This document shows, piece by piece, positions 16,392 to 25,967 of a DNA stretch of 64,000 nucleotides; the stretch's first letter is position 1, and every line of letters begins with the position of its first letter. The stretch is from JAUWTJ01 sp965603015. Its GTDB lineage: Bacteria > Pseudomonadota > Alphaproteobacteria > M2410. The stretch covers positions 1-64,000 of the forward strand of contig CBFDBJ010000006.1 in the NCBI GenBank assembly GCA_965603015.1, in the 5' to 3' direction. Both the position numbers and the translations under genes were made by a program. Under the pieces are notes generated by a model that saw only the letters and a list, made by a program, of their open reading frames with translations, searched no databases and was not told the origin of the DNA.

Positions 16392-17456
16392 CTACTTAGC
16401 CAGCGAGCGGCCCGCCGAGCCGAGATCGGCAAAGGCCTCATCGAGCCGTGCAATAATGCCGCCTTCGCCTGCGCGCAGCCACTTGCGCGGGTCATACTGC
16501 TTTTTGAACGGTGTGCCGTCGTCCGGATCAATCTGATATTTGAAGGCTTTTGAATTTTCTTCCACATAGGCGCCAACGGATTCTGCGAAGGCGAACTGGG
16601 TGTCGGTATCGATATTCATTTTGAAGACACCGTAGGATATGGCCTCGGTAATCTTCGCCTTTTCAGAGCCCGAGCCGCCGTGGAAGACAAGCGCCAGTGG
16701 CTTGTCGCCGCCGCCTGTTTCCGCAGAGACGAGCTCCTGGCTTGCTTTCAGAATCTCGGGGCGCAGGTGCACGTTGCCTGGCTTGTAGACCCCGTGAACA
16801 TTTCCGAAAGACGCTGCGACAGAGAAGTGGCCAATCGGATTGAGCAGCTTATAGGCCTGCAGCACATCTGACGGCTGGGTGTAGAGTTTCGAGTTATCAG
16901 CTGACTCGTCAAACTCACCGCCGACGCCGTCTTCCTCGCCGCCGGTGACACCAAGTTCGATCTCAAGGCTCATCTTCATCTTTGCCATGCGTTCAAGCAC
17001 GCGGGCGCATTCATTGAGATTGTCCTCAATGGGTTCTTCCGACAGGTCCAGCATATGCGATGAATAAAGCGGCTTGCCGGTCGCCTTGAAGTGCGCTTCG
17101 GAGTGATCGATCAGCCCGTCAACCCAGGGCACCAATTTACGGTTTGCGTGGTCCGTGTGGAGCACGGCGCAAATCCCGTAGTGCTCGGCCAGAAGATGAA
17201 CGTGTTGTGCTGCGGAAACAGCGCCGAGGACCTTTGCGTCTCCCGAAGGCATGCCCTTGCCAGCGTAGAATTCAGCGCCGCCATTGGAGAACTGGATGAT
17301 CACATCGGATTTGTTCTTTGCAGCCGCCTCCATGACGGCGTTGACGCTGTCGGTGCCGACACAATTGACCGCCGCAAGGGCGTAGCCGCCATCCTTACAA
17401 GAATTGACCAGTTCGAAATAGTCTTCGCCGGTCACGACGCCTGCCTTGAGCCCCAT
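16392..17456 (-). CDS. fba: Fructose-bisphosphate aldolase, class II
   Basis: A zinc-dependent aldolase that interconverts fructose-1,6-bisphosphate with two triose phosphates in glycolysis and gluconeogenesis. The 354-residue protein has the zinc and substrate motifs VLHTDHANRK (Asp and His), SLEIELGVTGGEEDGV, FGNVHGVYK and LVFHGGSGSE, and KMNIDTDTQFAF near the phosphate site. It is of the longer FbaA type. A good promoter sits 51 bases upstream and the atp terminator separates it from the F0 operon. Confidence 0.96.
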   Translation of the reverse strand: MGLKAGVVTGEDYFELVNSCKDGGYALAAVNCVGTDSVNAVMEAAAKNKSDVIIQFSNGGAEFYAGKGMPSGDAKVLGAVSAAQHVHLLAEHYGICAVLHTDHANRKLVPWVDGLIDHSEAHFKATGKPLYSSHMLDLSEEPIEDNLNECARVLERMAKMKMSLEIELGVTGGEEDGVGGEFDESADNSKLYTQPSDVLQAYKLLNPIGHFSVAASFGNVHGVYKPGNVHLRPEILKASQELVSAETGGGDKPLALVFHGGSGSEKAKITEAISYGVFKMNIDTDTQFAFAESVGAYVEENSKAFKYQIDPDDGTPFKKQYDPRKWLRAGEGGIIARLDEAFADLGSAGRSLAK

Positions 17457-17506
17457 GATGAGTGTCCCTCACGTTTGAATCTGGTGTGATTCCTGTTTCA
17501 ATGATG

Positions 17507-17535
17507 ATTATGAAAGTGCACCCGTTGGGCCGCAA
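17507..17535 (-). promoter_or_regulatory. Predicted promoter of fba
   Basis: Read on the minus strand, TTGCGG (17535-17530) and CATAAT (17512-17507) are 17 bases apart. The leader to the ATG at 17456 is about 45 bases and contains two GANTC sites. Confidence 0.5.
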
Positions 17536-17574
17536 ACTCAAGGGCTAATGGCCATTTTCTGCGATCCGGATAGC

Positions 17575-17603
17575 AAAAAGCCCGGCTGGGAGACCGGGCT
17601 TTT
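17575..17603 (-). terminator. Rho-independent terminator of the F0 ATP synthase operon
   Basis: On the minus strand the stem AGCCCGG/CCGGGCT with an 8-base loop (17579-17600) is followed by a run of five T (17579-17575). It lies about 40 bases after the atpF stop and before the fba promoter. The plus strand also shows four T after the stem, so it could work both ways. Confidence 0.85.
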
Positions 17604-17641
17604 CAATCACTCTAGGAAAGAGCATGTATTTTGTATAAGGA

Positions 17642-18193
17642 TCAGTGAAGCTTCGATTTCAGCTCATCAATACCTTTTGAGATCAGCTCATCAGCCTTGG
17701 CGCCCTTGACTTGCTCGGCAATAACCTTGCTCGCAGCCGCCACCGCAACATCAGCAGCAATTCCGCGAACTTCATTCAGAGCCTGTGTTTCCGCTGAGGC
17801 GATCTTCTGTTCTGCCATGGCCGTGCGGCGTTCGATTTGTTCATCCAGAGCGCTGGCAGCTTCTGTTGCGAGATTTTTGGCTTCACGGGTTGCCTGGGCA
17901 ATAATCTCCTGTGCTTCCTCTTCAGCTTCCTTGCGCTTGCGTTGGTAAGAGGCCAGCAGTGTCTGTGCCTCTTCTTTCAGGGCTTTGGCATCTTCGAGCT
18001 CTTTGCCGATAGCTGCGGCACGATCATCAAGCATGGCCAGGACCTTCTTGAAAACTCCGAAATAGGCCGCGCCGCCCAGAAAGAGGAAGAGGGCAATCAT
18101 CACCCAGAATGTGGCGTGACCCAGTTCGTTCACCAGGAAATTTCCGTCGCCTTTTAGAGCGACTGCCGCCAGGGCAAGTATTGAGCTGGTCAT
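17642..18193 (-). CDS. atpF: F0F1 ATP synthase subunit b
   Basis: Subunit b is part of the peripheral stalk holding F1 against F0. The 183-residue protein has one N-terminal membrane helix (HATFWVMIALFLFLGGAAYF, about residues 26-45) and then a long alanine- and glutamate-rich coiled coil. It follows the b' gene by 11 bases and is the last gene of the operon. A terminator follows. Confidence 0.94.
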   Translation of the reverse strand: MTSSILALAAVALKGDGNFLVNELGHATFWVMIALFLFLGGAAYFGVFKKVLAMLDDRAAAIGKELEDAKALKEEAQTLLASYQRKRKEAEEEAQEIIAQATREAKNLATEAASALDEQIERRTAMAEQKIASAETQALNEVRGIAADVAVAAASKVIAEQVKGAKADELISKGIDELKSKLH

Positions 18194-18204
18194 TGTGTCT
18201 TCTC

Positions 18205-18915
18205 CTAATTGCCGCGGCGCTGCAATTCAGCGTTAACCGCCGAGGCAATGGCATCGGTATTTCCGGCTTCTTCCAGAATGTGTTCAACAACCGCTGCTGC
18301 AGTATCGCTTGCCACTTCGCGGATACTGGAAAGCGCTGCCGTCTTCGTTTCGGCGATCCGCTCACTGGCGACTTCAAGTTTCTTGTCGAGCTCGGCTTCA
18401 AGCGCGACCTTGCGCTCGTCTGCTTCGCCAGCCAGCGTGTCCCGTGTTTCCTGAGCCAGCACATGAGCCTTCGAGCGAGCCTCCGCAAGCGCCTGTTCAT
18501 AGTCTTGAATGGCTGTTTCGGACTGCTCTCTGAGGTCGTCCGCCCTGCCGAGGTCATCGGCAACCCGGTCGCGCCGCTCCTCAATCACACGACCGATCTT
18601 GGGCAGTGTGACCCGCGACATCATCACATAGAGAAAGACGAATGTGATAACCAGCCAGAAGATCTGGCTCGGAAACGTGTCTGTGCACATCTGCGGCAGA
18701 CCCGGCGCACAGGTAAAACCCGTCTCGGCGTGGCCGACCTCGGTGTGAAGCTCGCCCTCTGCAGGATGAACATCGCTCACACCGTGATCGTTCATCGCAC
18801 CGGCAGCCTCTTCAGCTGCGGTCTCATGTGCTTCGCCGACCGGAGTTTCGGTTGGTGAAGTTCCGGTCTCGGGATCAACGACCCCGGCCAGCATGATGTG
18901 ATTGTTTTCACTCAT
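18205..18915 (-). CDS. F0F1 ATP synthase subunit b'
   Basis: Alphaproteobacteria carry two different b subunits that form a heterodimer; this is b'. It has a membrane helix (SQIFWLVITFVFLYVMMSRV, about residues 83-102) and a C-terminal coiled coil. The HTEVGHAETGF and TFPSQIFWLVITF segments match the family. The N-terminal part before the membrane is about 80 residues, acidic and His-rich, roughly 45 residues longer than I expect, and includes a CAPGLPQMC cysteine pair. A later start at 18795 (MNDHGVSD) would trim it; neither start has an ideal ribosome site. Confidence 0.92.
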   Translation of the reverse strand: MSENNHIMLAGVVDPETGTSPTETPVGEAHETAAEEAAGAMNDHGVSDVHPAEGELHTEVGHAETGFTCAPGLPQMCTDTFPSQIFWLVITFVFLYVMMSRVTLPKIGRVIEERRDRVADDLGRADDLREQSETAIQDYEQALAEARSKAHVLAQETRDTLAGEADERKVALEAELDKKLEVASERIAETKTAALSSIREVASDTAAAVVEHILEEAGNTDAIASAVNAELQRRGN

Positions 18916-19003
18916 ATCGAACAGGACGAAAGGTCAAACCCGAACGCGGGTCGGGCGTCTCTCGCCATCCTCCTGGAGGTTCATAGTCCGGCGTGCCTGA
19001 TAA

Positions 19004-19231
19004 TCAGGCGGCGCCGAGAATGATAAAGGCCATCACGAGGCCGAACAGACCTGTTGCTTCTGCAAGGGCAAAGCCGATCCAGACCATCGCCTGAAACTGA
19101 GGGGCTGCTGCCGGGTTGCGCAGGGCACCTTGAAGGTAGCTACCAAAGATTTGACCGATACCAACACCGGCACCTGCGAGGGCGATTGCGGCCAGACCGG
19201 CGCCAATCAATTTTGCTGCTTCTGGTTCCAT
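19004..19231 (-). CDS. atpE: F0F1 ATP synthase subunit c
   Basis: The c subunit forms the proton-driven rotor ring. The 75-residue hairpin has helix 1 (AAKLIGAGLAAIALAGAGVG), a polar GSYLQGALRNP loop and helix 2 with the proton-carrying Glu in WIGFALAEATGLFG. The frame is open to 19309, but the ATG at 19231 has AGGAGA upstream and gives the normal length. The gap to atpB is 52 bases and to the b' gene 88 bases. Confidence 0.97.
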   Translation of the reverse strand: MEPEAAKLIGAGLAAIALAGAGVGIGQIFGSYLQGALRNPAAAPQFQAMVWIGFALAEATGLFGLVMAFIILGAA

Positions 19232-19283
19232 TTTTAAGTTCTCCTGTTGAAATGATGTAAGTCGAAATAGATGAATAAAGGGA

Positions 19284-20063
19284 TCAGTGACCCGGGCTAA
19301 TGGCATCATGAAGATAGATGCAGGTCAGGATCGAGAAAATAAAGGCCTGTAGAAATGCGACGAGGAACTCAAGACCAATGAGGGCCGTTGCCCCAACAAG
19401 TGGCAGTGCCGCAAAAACAACGAATAGTCCGCCCTTGGCTCCAATGTTGACCACGAAGCCGGCAAAGACCTTCAGCATCGTATGTCCGGCCAGCATATTG
19501 GCGAACAGCCGAACCGAGAGAGAAACCGGGCGGGTCAGGAACGAGATAATCTCGATCGGAACCATCAACGGCACAAGAATCAGTGGCACCCCTGACGGCA
19601 GGAAGAGCTTGAAGAACTTGAGGCCATTGCGCATCACCCCATAGACGAAAACGATCGTAATGATAAAGGCGGCAAGCGCAAAGGTCACAGCAATGTGGCT
19701 GGTGACGGTAAAGGAATAGGGAACCATGCCAAGCATGTTAGCGGTCAGGACAAAGACAAAAAGCGAGAAGACGAAAGGAAAAAACTTCATGCCTTCCGCA
19801 CCGGCATTGTCGCGCACCATATTGGCAATAAACTCGTAGGACAGCTCCGCAATCAGTTGCATGCGTCCGGGCACGAGCGAGCGACCCGACATGGCAAAAG
19901 ACATAAACAGAGTAATCGCCACAACTGTGAAGACCATCCAGAGAGACGAATTTGTAAAATGAAGGTTCAATCCTTCAATCGGTTCCCAGTTCCACTTTGA
20001 ACTGATCACGAACTGATGCATCGGATCGTTTGCTTCTGCTGCTTCCGCCACCGGCAGGTCCAC
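19284..20063 (-). CDS. atpB: F0F1 ATP synthase subunit a
   Basis: Subunit a makes the two proton half-channels next to the c ring. The 259-residue protein has five to six membrane helices. The essential arginine lies in VSLSVRLFANMLAGH, and a conserved LIGLEFLVAFLQAFIFS helix follows. The start is a GTG at 20063; an in-frame stop just upstream excludes a longer form, and the next ATG (20021) would remove conserved N-terminal sequence. It begins 21 bases after atpI. Confidence 0.96.
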   Translation of the reverse strand: MDLPVAEAAEANDPMHQFVISSKWNWEPIEGLNLHFTNSSLWMVFTVVAITLFMSFAMSGRSLVPGRMQLIAELSYEFIANMVRDNAGAEGMKFFPFVFSLFVFVLTANMLGMVPYSFTVTSHIAVTFALAAFIITIVFVYGVMRNGLKFFKLFLPSGVPLILVPLMVPIEIISFLTRPVSLSVRLFANMLAGHTMLKVFAGFVVNIGAKGGLFVVFAALPLVGATALIGLEFLVAFLQAFIFSILTCIYLHDAISPGH

Positions 20064-20084
20064 CCTCTGAATTTCGCGTTTTGA

Positions 20085-20453
20085 TCAGCTCTTTTCTTGC
20101 TGATCGTCGCTTGTCTCATTCATCTTGTTTGCGACCCGGATCACATTTAGAACGCCCGACGCCATGCCCAGTATGGAGAAGACCATAAGCCCCCATGGTT
20201 TCGTGCCAAAGGTACGGTCGAAAAACCACCCTATGGCAATACCCATCATGACGGCGATGATCAGTTCCATCCCAATCCTGAGGCCTATTCCAAGGCCTGA
20301 ATTGGACATGTCATCATTGTCCGGTCGCGAAATTACGCTTTTGGTCTCACGTTGCTTTTGAACTTCACGAAGCTTGTCACCGAGTTCATCCAGATCCCGG
20401 TGCTCGTCTCGTGGGTTTTTATTTGCAGGAGGGGGTGTTTCAGCGTCACTCAT
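20085..20453 (-). CDS. atpI: ATP synthase protein I (AtpI, AtpZ/AtpI family)
   Basis: A small membrane protein that opens F0 operons and is thought to help assemble the c ring or handle Mg2+. The 122-residue chain has a charged, Pro- and Lys-rich N-terminus and two membrane helices (LRIGMELIIAVMMGIAIGWF and PWGLMVFSILGMASGV) with the family FDRTFGT turn between them. The ATG at 20453 (MSDAETPPP) is chosen because the predicted promoter would place the transcript start just upstream. Confidence 0.88.
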   Translation of the reverse strand: MSDAETPPPANKNPRDEHRDLDELGDKLREVQKQRETKSVISRPDNDDMSNSGLGIGLRIGMELIIAVMMGIAIGWFFDRTFGTKPWGLMVFSILGMASGVLNVIRVANKMNETSDDQQEKS

Positions 20454-20502
20454 GATCGACCCCGCCCTGGAAAAAAGCTCTTCGCAGTACCAAACCGGGC
20501 GC

Positions 20503-20531
20503 AACATAGGGGCGCGCCTTCACCCTGTCAA
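20503..20531 (-). promoter_or_regulatory. Predicted promoter of the F0 operon
   Basis: On the minus strand, a consensus TTGACA (20531-20526) is 17 bases from TATGTT (20508-20503). The expected transcript start near 20496 is about 40 bases before the atpI ATG. This is the best sigma70-like match I saw in the window. Confidence 0.7.
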
Positions 20532-20608
20532 GCCGTTGATATTATCTTGTAACCTCTTGAAATAAAAGGGATTTCAGGGAAGTGCATGGTGCAGTGCAAT
20601 AAAGCGCT

Positions 20609-23600
20609 TTATTCGGCCGCCTGGATTCGTTCGGCATCCGCCAAATCCACAGAAACCAGGTGGCTGACACCGCGTTCCATCATCGTCACGCCGTAGAGCC
20701 GATCCATGCGTGACATGGTGAGCGCATGGTGGGTGATGACAAGGAAGCGCGTTTGCGTCGAACGGGTCATTTCGTCAAGCATATTGCAGAAACGCTCAAC
20801 ATTGGCATCATCGAGCGGCGCATCGACTTCGTCGAGCACACAGATTGGCGCCGGATTGGCCTGGAAGACTGCAAAAATCAGGGCGATCGCCGTCAAAGCC
20901 TGCTCGCCGCCCGACAGGAGTGACATAACCTGCGGCTTTTTCCCCGGTGGCTTGGCAATGATCTCAAGTCCGGCTTCAAGGGGGTCATCAGATTCAACCA
21001 TCTTGAGTTCCGCCTCGCCGCCGACAAACAGCGTCCGGAAAAGGTTTTTGAAGTTCTCATTCACCGTTTCAAAGGCGGTCAGAAGGCGTTCTCGTCCTTC
21101 GCGATTGAGGCTGGAAATACCGGTGCGCAGGCGATGAATAGCGCCTTCAAGGTCTTCGCGCTCCGCAATCATCGTATCGAGTTTTTCCTGATACTCGTTG
21201 GCTTCTTCTTCGGCGCGCAAGTTGACACCGCCGAGCGTTTCGCGCTCCCGCTTCAGGCGATCAAGCTTATGCTCGGCTTTTTCAAGCGTGGGCAGGTCTT
21301 CGCCGTCCTTGATTTCAGCGAGTTCAACGAGATCTTCGGGGATCGCTTCGAGCACTTCCCGGATGCGCTCCAGCACATCGTTCTCGCGCTCATTGGCGCC
21401 TTCCAGCTGGGCTTCTCCGCGGGCGCGATCTTCGCGCGCTTCACCCAGAGAGGCCGACGTTTTGCGCTCGTTCGCGTCGCAGGTCTTGAGGTGGTCTTCT
21501 GCTTCGGCCAGAAAATCAGCAGCTTCATTGCGTTTGGTTTCAGCTTCGCCGATCCTGTCCAGAAGTCCCTTGCGTTTCTCCTCGATCAGCGCCGGTATTT
21601 TTTGAACCTCGCTCAATTCCTTCGCGAGATCCTGCCCGCGGGCTTCCAGGTTGGAGATCTGGGAGGCCGCATTTTGCTGGCGCTGCAGCCAGTCCCGGGC
21701 ATCGCGGTCGATGGTCGCCAGGCGCTCTTCGCGCATCCTGCGCTCGCGTTCCAGACCTTCAAACGCCGCCCGATCTTCCGACAGCTTGAGCCGCAGAGCC
21801 GCAACGCTATCCCGCACCTCCAGAACCTTTGCCTGGGCCTCGAGACCATCTCCCAGCGCGGCAATGCCTTGCTCCGCATCACTGTAGTGTTCTCTTGTTT
21901 CTGCCAGGTCGCGTTCGAGTTCCGGCAGACTGTCCGACAGAGCGCTGCGTCGTGAGTTAGACCGCTCGGCTTCGCGTTCAACTCTCGAAAACTCTTCTTT
22001 GGCGCGCGCCAGATCATCCTGCGCCTTGCGCAGCGCGGCCCGAGCATCCCGCTCGGTTGCCGATGCCTCTTCGGTCTTTTGACGCGCCTGGTGAAAGGCG
22101 TCGCGAGCTTCAGTGGCCCGTGTCTCGGCCAGTTCGATTTCGCGGTCAAGGTCTGCAAGTCGATTGCGTTGAGCAAGACGCGTTGCCGCTGCTGTCGGGG
22201 CTTCCGCAGCCGCTGTCAATCCATCCCAGCGCCACAGGCCACCTTCAAGACTGACGAGACGTTGACCTGCCGACAGGCTGCCCTGCAAGGCCTTCGCATC
22301 GGTCGCACTCACGACACCGATCTGACTGAGCCGCCGTGCCAGAGCCTCGGGCCCTTTGACGAAGTCGGACAGGGGATCTGTGCCGGCGGGAAGCGCCCGG
22401 GCGCCGCCAAGCGGGCCGAGTGTATCCCAGTGGACCGGCGCGGCGGTATCAGCCGGAAGGTCGAGGTCTTCGCCAAGCGCGGCCCCGAGGGCTTTTTCAT
22501 ATCCAGGGTCCACCGTGATCGCATCGATCATTGGCGGCCAGAGCCCGGTTTCTTCAACCTGCAACACGCGCGCAAGGGTTTGTGCTTCGGTCTTCAATTG
22601 ATTGACAAGTTGGTCAGCCTCGAGCAGCGGCTCGCGAGCGGTAGCCTCTGTGTTGCGCGCTCTTGCCAGGCCAGCTTCTGCTTCTGCTGCACGCAGTTCC
22701 GCGCCCTCAATGTGCTTTGCAGCGTCCTGGAGTGCGCCCTCCGAATGAGCCAGAGCCGCTGCAGCTTCAGGGCCAGGAGCAAGAGCTTCGATCTCGCGGC
22801 GAATTTCGTCAACCCGAGCGGACAGTTTGGTCTCGCGCGCTCTGGCCTCCTCGAGGGCGCGCTCCAGCGAGGTGCGCTGCGCCGCAAGACGGGCTGCTTC
22901 GGCTGTCAATCCGTCGAGAGTGTCCTCGCGAGCGGTAAGGGCTTCGGTCGATGCAATAACTTGCGTCTTCGCCTCGCCCGACAGATCTTCTTGCGCTGCA
23001 TTGGCTTTGTTCAGTGAGGCTTCTTCTTCCTGCAGCTTCTTCAAGGTCTCATCGGCATCGGTGCTCATGGACCGTTCTCGTTCCACGTCGCCGTGGATCT
23101 GATTGAGACGGGCCTGAAGGTTTGTGGCTTCTTCGGTCGCTCGACGTTCTTCGCGCTCAAGGTTTTCGCGCTCAATGGTCAGGCGGTGCAAGCCCGCAGC
23201 GGCGGCCGCTTCGGCCTCGCGCAGCGGTGGCAGTTTTGATGCGGCATCTTCCTGCAATGTCGAGGCCCGGGCAGCGAGCTCCGTCAGTTCATTAACCGCT
23301 GCTTCACAGGCCGTGAGACGCCCTCGAGCTTCTTCCGTCGCCGCCCGTGCGGAGATCCAGCGGATATGCAAAACCAGAGCATCGGCGCGGCGAATGTGAC
23401 CGGAAAGATTGCGATAACGGGTCGCCTGGCGCGCCTGGCGTTTCAGGCTTTGCAACTGAATTTCAATCTGTTGGACGACATCCTCAAGGCGAGTGAGGTT
23501 GGTCTCGGCAGCGCGCAACCTGAGTTCGGCCTCATGGCGCCGCGAGTGAAGCCCGGAGATGCCTGCCGCTTCTTCCAGAATGGCGCGGCGCGCCTTGGGT

Positions 23601-24067
23601 TTTGCCCCGATGAGTTCGCCAATTTGACCCTGGCGCACAAGGGCTGGTGATCGCGAACCGGTTGAGGCATCAGCAAAAAGCAGTTGGACATCGCGCGCGC
23701 GCACATCCTTTGAGTTGATCTTGTAGGCTGACCCTGCATCGCGCTCGATCCGGCGTACGATCTCAAGCTCATCAGATCCGTTAAAATCCGACGGTGCCGA
23801 GCGCTCGGAATTATCAATGATCAGGGTGACTTCTGCATTATTGCGAGCCGCGCGCCCGGTTGTTCCGCCGAAGATCACGTCCTCCATGCCGCCGCCACGC
23901 ATGTTTTTTGGCGAGGTCTCGCCCATGACCCAGCGCAGGGCTTCAAGCAAATTGGATTTGCCGCAGCCGTTCGGCCCGACAACCCCGGTGAGGCCGGGCT
24001 CGATCTTCAACTCGGTAGCTTCGACAAACGACTTAAAGCCGACAAGTCTCAAACGGTCAAACTTCAC
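20609..24067 (-). CDS. smc: Chromosome segregation protein SMC
   Basis: SMC dimers with ScpAB compact and align the chromosome. The 1152-residue protein is complete: Walker A GPNGCGKS at residues 31-38, two long coiled-coil arms, a hinge region around residues 490-640, the ABC signature LLSGGEQALTAI and Walker B PICVLDEVDAPLDD near the C-terminus. The coiled coil produces long artificial antisense frames. Neighbours dsbA, DUF721 and mutY form a common alphaproteobacterial block. Confidence 0.98.
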   Translation of the reverse strand: MKFDRLRLVGFKSFVEATELKIEPGLTGVVGPNGCGKSNLLEALRWVMGETSPKNMRGGGMEDVIFGGTTGRAARNNAEVTLIIDNSERSAPSDFNGSDELEIVRRIERDAGSAYKINSKDVRARDVQLLFADASTGSRSPALVRQGQIGELIGAKPKARRAILEEAAGISGLHSRRHEAELRLRAAETNLTRLEDVVQQIEIQLQSLKRQARQATRYRNLSGHIRRADALVLHIRWISARAATEEARGRLTACEAAVNELTELAARASTLQEDAASKLPPLREAEAAAAAGLHRLTIERENLEREERRATEEATNLQARLNQIHGDVERERSMSTDADETLKKLQEEEASLNKANAAQEDLSGEAKTQVIASTEALTAREDTLDGLTAEAARLAAQRTSLERALEEARARETKLSARVDEIRREIEALAPGPEAAAALAHSEGALQDAAKHIEGAELRAAEAEAGLARARNTEATAREPLLEADQLVNQLKTEAQTLARVLQVEETGLWPPMIDAITVDPGYEKALGAALGEDLDLPADTAAPVHWDTLGPLGGARALPAGTDPLSDFVKGPEALARRLSQIGVVSATDAKALQGSLSAGQRLVSLEGGLWRWDGLTAAAEAPTAAATRLAQRNRLADLDREIELAETRATEARDAFHQARQKTEEASATERDARAALRKAQDDLARAKEEFSRVEREAERSNSRRSALSDSLPELERDLAETREHYSDAEQGIAALGDGLEAQAKVLEVRDSVAALRLKLSEDRAAFEGLERERRMREERLATIDRDARDWLQRQQNAASQISNLEARGQDLAKELSEVQKIPALIEEKRKGLLDRIGEAETKRNEAADFLAEAEDHLKTCDANERKTSASLGEAREDRARGEAQLEGANERENDVLERIREVLEAIPEDLVELAEIKDGEDLPTLEKAEHKLDRLKRERETLGGVNLRAEEEANEYQEKLDTMIAEREDLEGAIHRLRTGISSLNREGRERLLTAFETVNENFKNLFRTLFVGGEAELKMVESDDPLEAGLEIIAKPPGKKPQVMSLLSGGEQALTAIALIFAVFQANPAPICVLDEVDAPLDDANVERFCNMLDEMTRSTQTRFLVITHHALTMSRMDRLYGVTMMERGVSHLVSVDLADAERIQAAE

Positions 24068-24208
24068 AAGACCTCACTTTACGTTACTACACGCTGCCAT
24101 ATGTCCCGAGACGCACGCCGGGACACACAATTCGCCACAGGGGCACACGGGTTCAATTGATTCGTATCCAGAGTTCCCAAGATCTCGGGCCGCCTCTTAA
24201 TTCGCAGC

Positions 24209-24892
24209 TTACTCTGACACGTCTTCTCCGGTGAACTTGGCCATGATTCGGTCAAGCGCCGCTACATCTGTGAGCCCCGGCACCATTTCACCATTCACAT
24301 AGAATGTCGGCGTTGATGCGACTTCGTATTTTCCCGTTGCATCTGCCATGTGGCCTTGCAGCCATTCCTGATTGCCCTTGTCCGCAACGCAGGCGGCAAA
24401 TTCCTCGCGCGAAATTTGCGCTTCCCGGGCGATTTTCACGAGGCCTTCCTGTGGCCCGCCTTCATCACGGGTCCATGTTTGTTGGCGTGTGTAAATGGCA
24501 TCGACCAGAGGCATTTGTTTCTTGACCGGCGCGCATTTGATCAAAAGCGAGGCTTGTGCGGCATAGCCATCAAGCGGGAAAGGCCTGAAGACAAGCTTCG
24601 CTATGCCAGTGTCGATATATTTGGACTTCATCGTCGGGTAGACTGTCTCATGGAAATGAGCGCAGTGCGGGCAGGTCATGGACGAATATTCAACAATGGT
24701 AATCGGTGCATTGGCATCGCCTACCACCAGGTCGTCGCCATCGATCGTGAACTTGTACTGGCCAACAGGAGCCGCAGCGATCGCTGATCCGGCTTCCTGA
24801 TTGTCGCAAGCTACAAGGCCAGCAATGGCAATGGAAGCGACCAGAGCCACATTACGGAGACTGGAAGCGGTGTATCGTGTCAATTTGTTCAT
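24209..24892 (-). CDS. DsbA-family thiol-disulfide oxidoreductase, probable lipoprotein
   Basis: A 227-residue thioredoxin-fold protein with the redox motif CPHC in SSMTCPHCAHFHE and the cis-proline loop STPTFYVNGEM. The N-terminus is a signal sequence ending in a lipobox-like GLVAC, so the protein may be membrane-tethered in the periplasm. It is probably of the alphaproteobacterial DsbA/DsbG-like (thioredoxin_4) type that oxidises or isomerises exported proteins. It sits between smc and the DUF721 gene in the same direction. Confidence 0.9.
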   Translation of the reverse strand: MNKLTRYTASSLRNVALVASIAIAGLVACDNQEAGSAIAAAPVGQYKFTIDGDDLVVGDANAPITIVEYSSMTCPHCAHFHETVYPTMKSKYIDTGIAKLVFRPFPLDGYAAQASLLIKCAPVKKQMPLVDAIYTRQQTWTRDEGGPQEGLVKIAREAQISREEFAACVADKGNQEWLQGHMADATGKYEVASTPTFYVNGEMVPGLTDVAALDRIMAKFTGEDVSE

Positions 24893-25106
24893 TTCAAAAC
24901 TCGCATTTGGACATCAAAAACAGTTGCATCGACCGGCCAGGCAATACTCGCAGGCTCACAACACAAGCCCGGCTCATAACAACCCATACATTTGCACACA
25001 TGCAGGTGAGTCGGGGGTGGCCGTAAAGCGGCATTTTCCAATAATCAGCTTCAGATTGCCAGTGCCAACAAGAGGTGGGGATAAAGTTTTTAGAAAAGAG
25101 CTGAAA

Positions 25107-25649
25107 TCAGCCCTTTGTTGTCGATTTTATTGCCCGGCCAAGGTCTTCAAGGCTCTTTCTAAGCTCCGGATTGCTTACTTTTTCTGTGCTGCGCCGAAGC
25201 CCTTCTTCTTCTGCGACCGTCAAATCGCGTCTGAAAGGTTTTGTCTTCGGCGGCCTTATGGGGAGTGGGCCTTGTTCAAGGCGCAGCCTGGTTATCGCCC
25301 GGTGGCCGAAATAGACATTGATTCTTTCAAGGATCTGCGGTGCCGAATGTTCCAGTTCAAGGGCGGCGGCACCGGCCACCCGGACAGTAAGCGTGGCGCC
25401 CCCCTGGTAGCCGGCCTTTGAGCTTGTATTGCGCGAAATCCGCATGGGACACGACATGCGGGCCATTGTCTCACCAACAATCGCGGCCCACTGGTGGAAA
25501 ACTTCCGGCTCCGAGAACCCGTGCTTCTTGATGATCGGACGGGTGACATTGCGCAGCGGTCTCGTGATGCTCACGGACCGGTTCATTCTGCGGTATTCGC
25601 GCGGCTTTTTGCCCTGAGTTTTATTGGTGTTTTGGCTCTGCTTCTTCAT
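25107..25649 (-). CDS. DUF721 domain protein (DciA-like)
   Basis: A basic cytosolic protein with the DUF721 pattern: SEPEVFHQWAAIVGETMARM, a loop containing GATLTVRV and LELEHSAPQILERINVYFG. DciA, from the same family, loads the replicative helicase in many bacteria; the function here is inferred. The frame is open to 25763, but the extra residues look unlike coding sequence, so I start at the ATG at 25649 (MKKQSQNTN). The ATG at 25586 (MNRSVSITRP) is also possible. Confidence 0.8.
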   Translation of the reverse strand: MKKQSQNTNKTQGKKPREYRRMNRSVSITRPLRNVTRPIIKKHGFSEPEVFHQWAAIVGETMARMSCPMRISRNTSSKAGYQGGATLTVRVAGAAALELEHSAPQILERINVYFGHRAITRLRLEQGPLPIRPPKTKPFRRDLTVAEEEGLRRSTEKVSNPELRKSLEDLGRAIKSTTKG

Positions 25650-25967
25650 GCCCGGGATAATAACGGTATTGGGGAGTGGAAACCAGGCCTTCTCATATAG
25701 TTCGGAAATGAGGTGCGGTTTACACCCGGAGGTTAACGTGATGGTTTTACCACACCGCTGCAAACATTGCCTGCTGAGCGCCGGGGGCGAGGCTTTGTCA
25801 TTGCAAATCGGCGGGGCATCACTAGTCTTGGCTAAAATCTTATTTGAGGTGGGTAAACGGGATTTTGGGGGTCAGACTGTCTTGTGCGAGACGGTCCGAA
25901 GCGGTCAGAGGCTGAGCGAGAGCGCAAGCCTGTGAGCGTCGCCCCCTGGACTGAACTGGGGAAAGTC
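25650..25967. other. Divergent intergenic region without recognised element
   Basis: A 318-base gap between the DUF721 gene and the membrane-anchored orphan. It should hold two divergent promoters. I found only weak AT-rich candidates near 25828-25850 and no clear palindrome, RNA or small gene. Confidence 0.4.

Noticed and set aside
22079..23017. 312-residue frame opposite smc
   Set aside because: Coiled-coil coding sequence rich in Glu, Ala and Arg codons routinely leaves long antisense frames; there is no start context.
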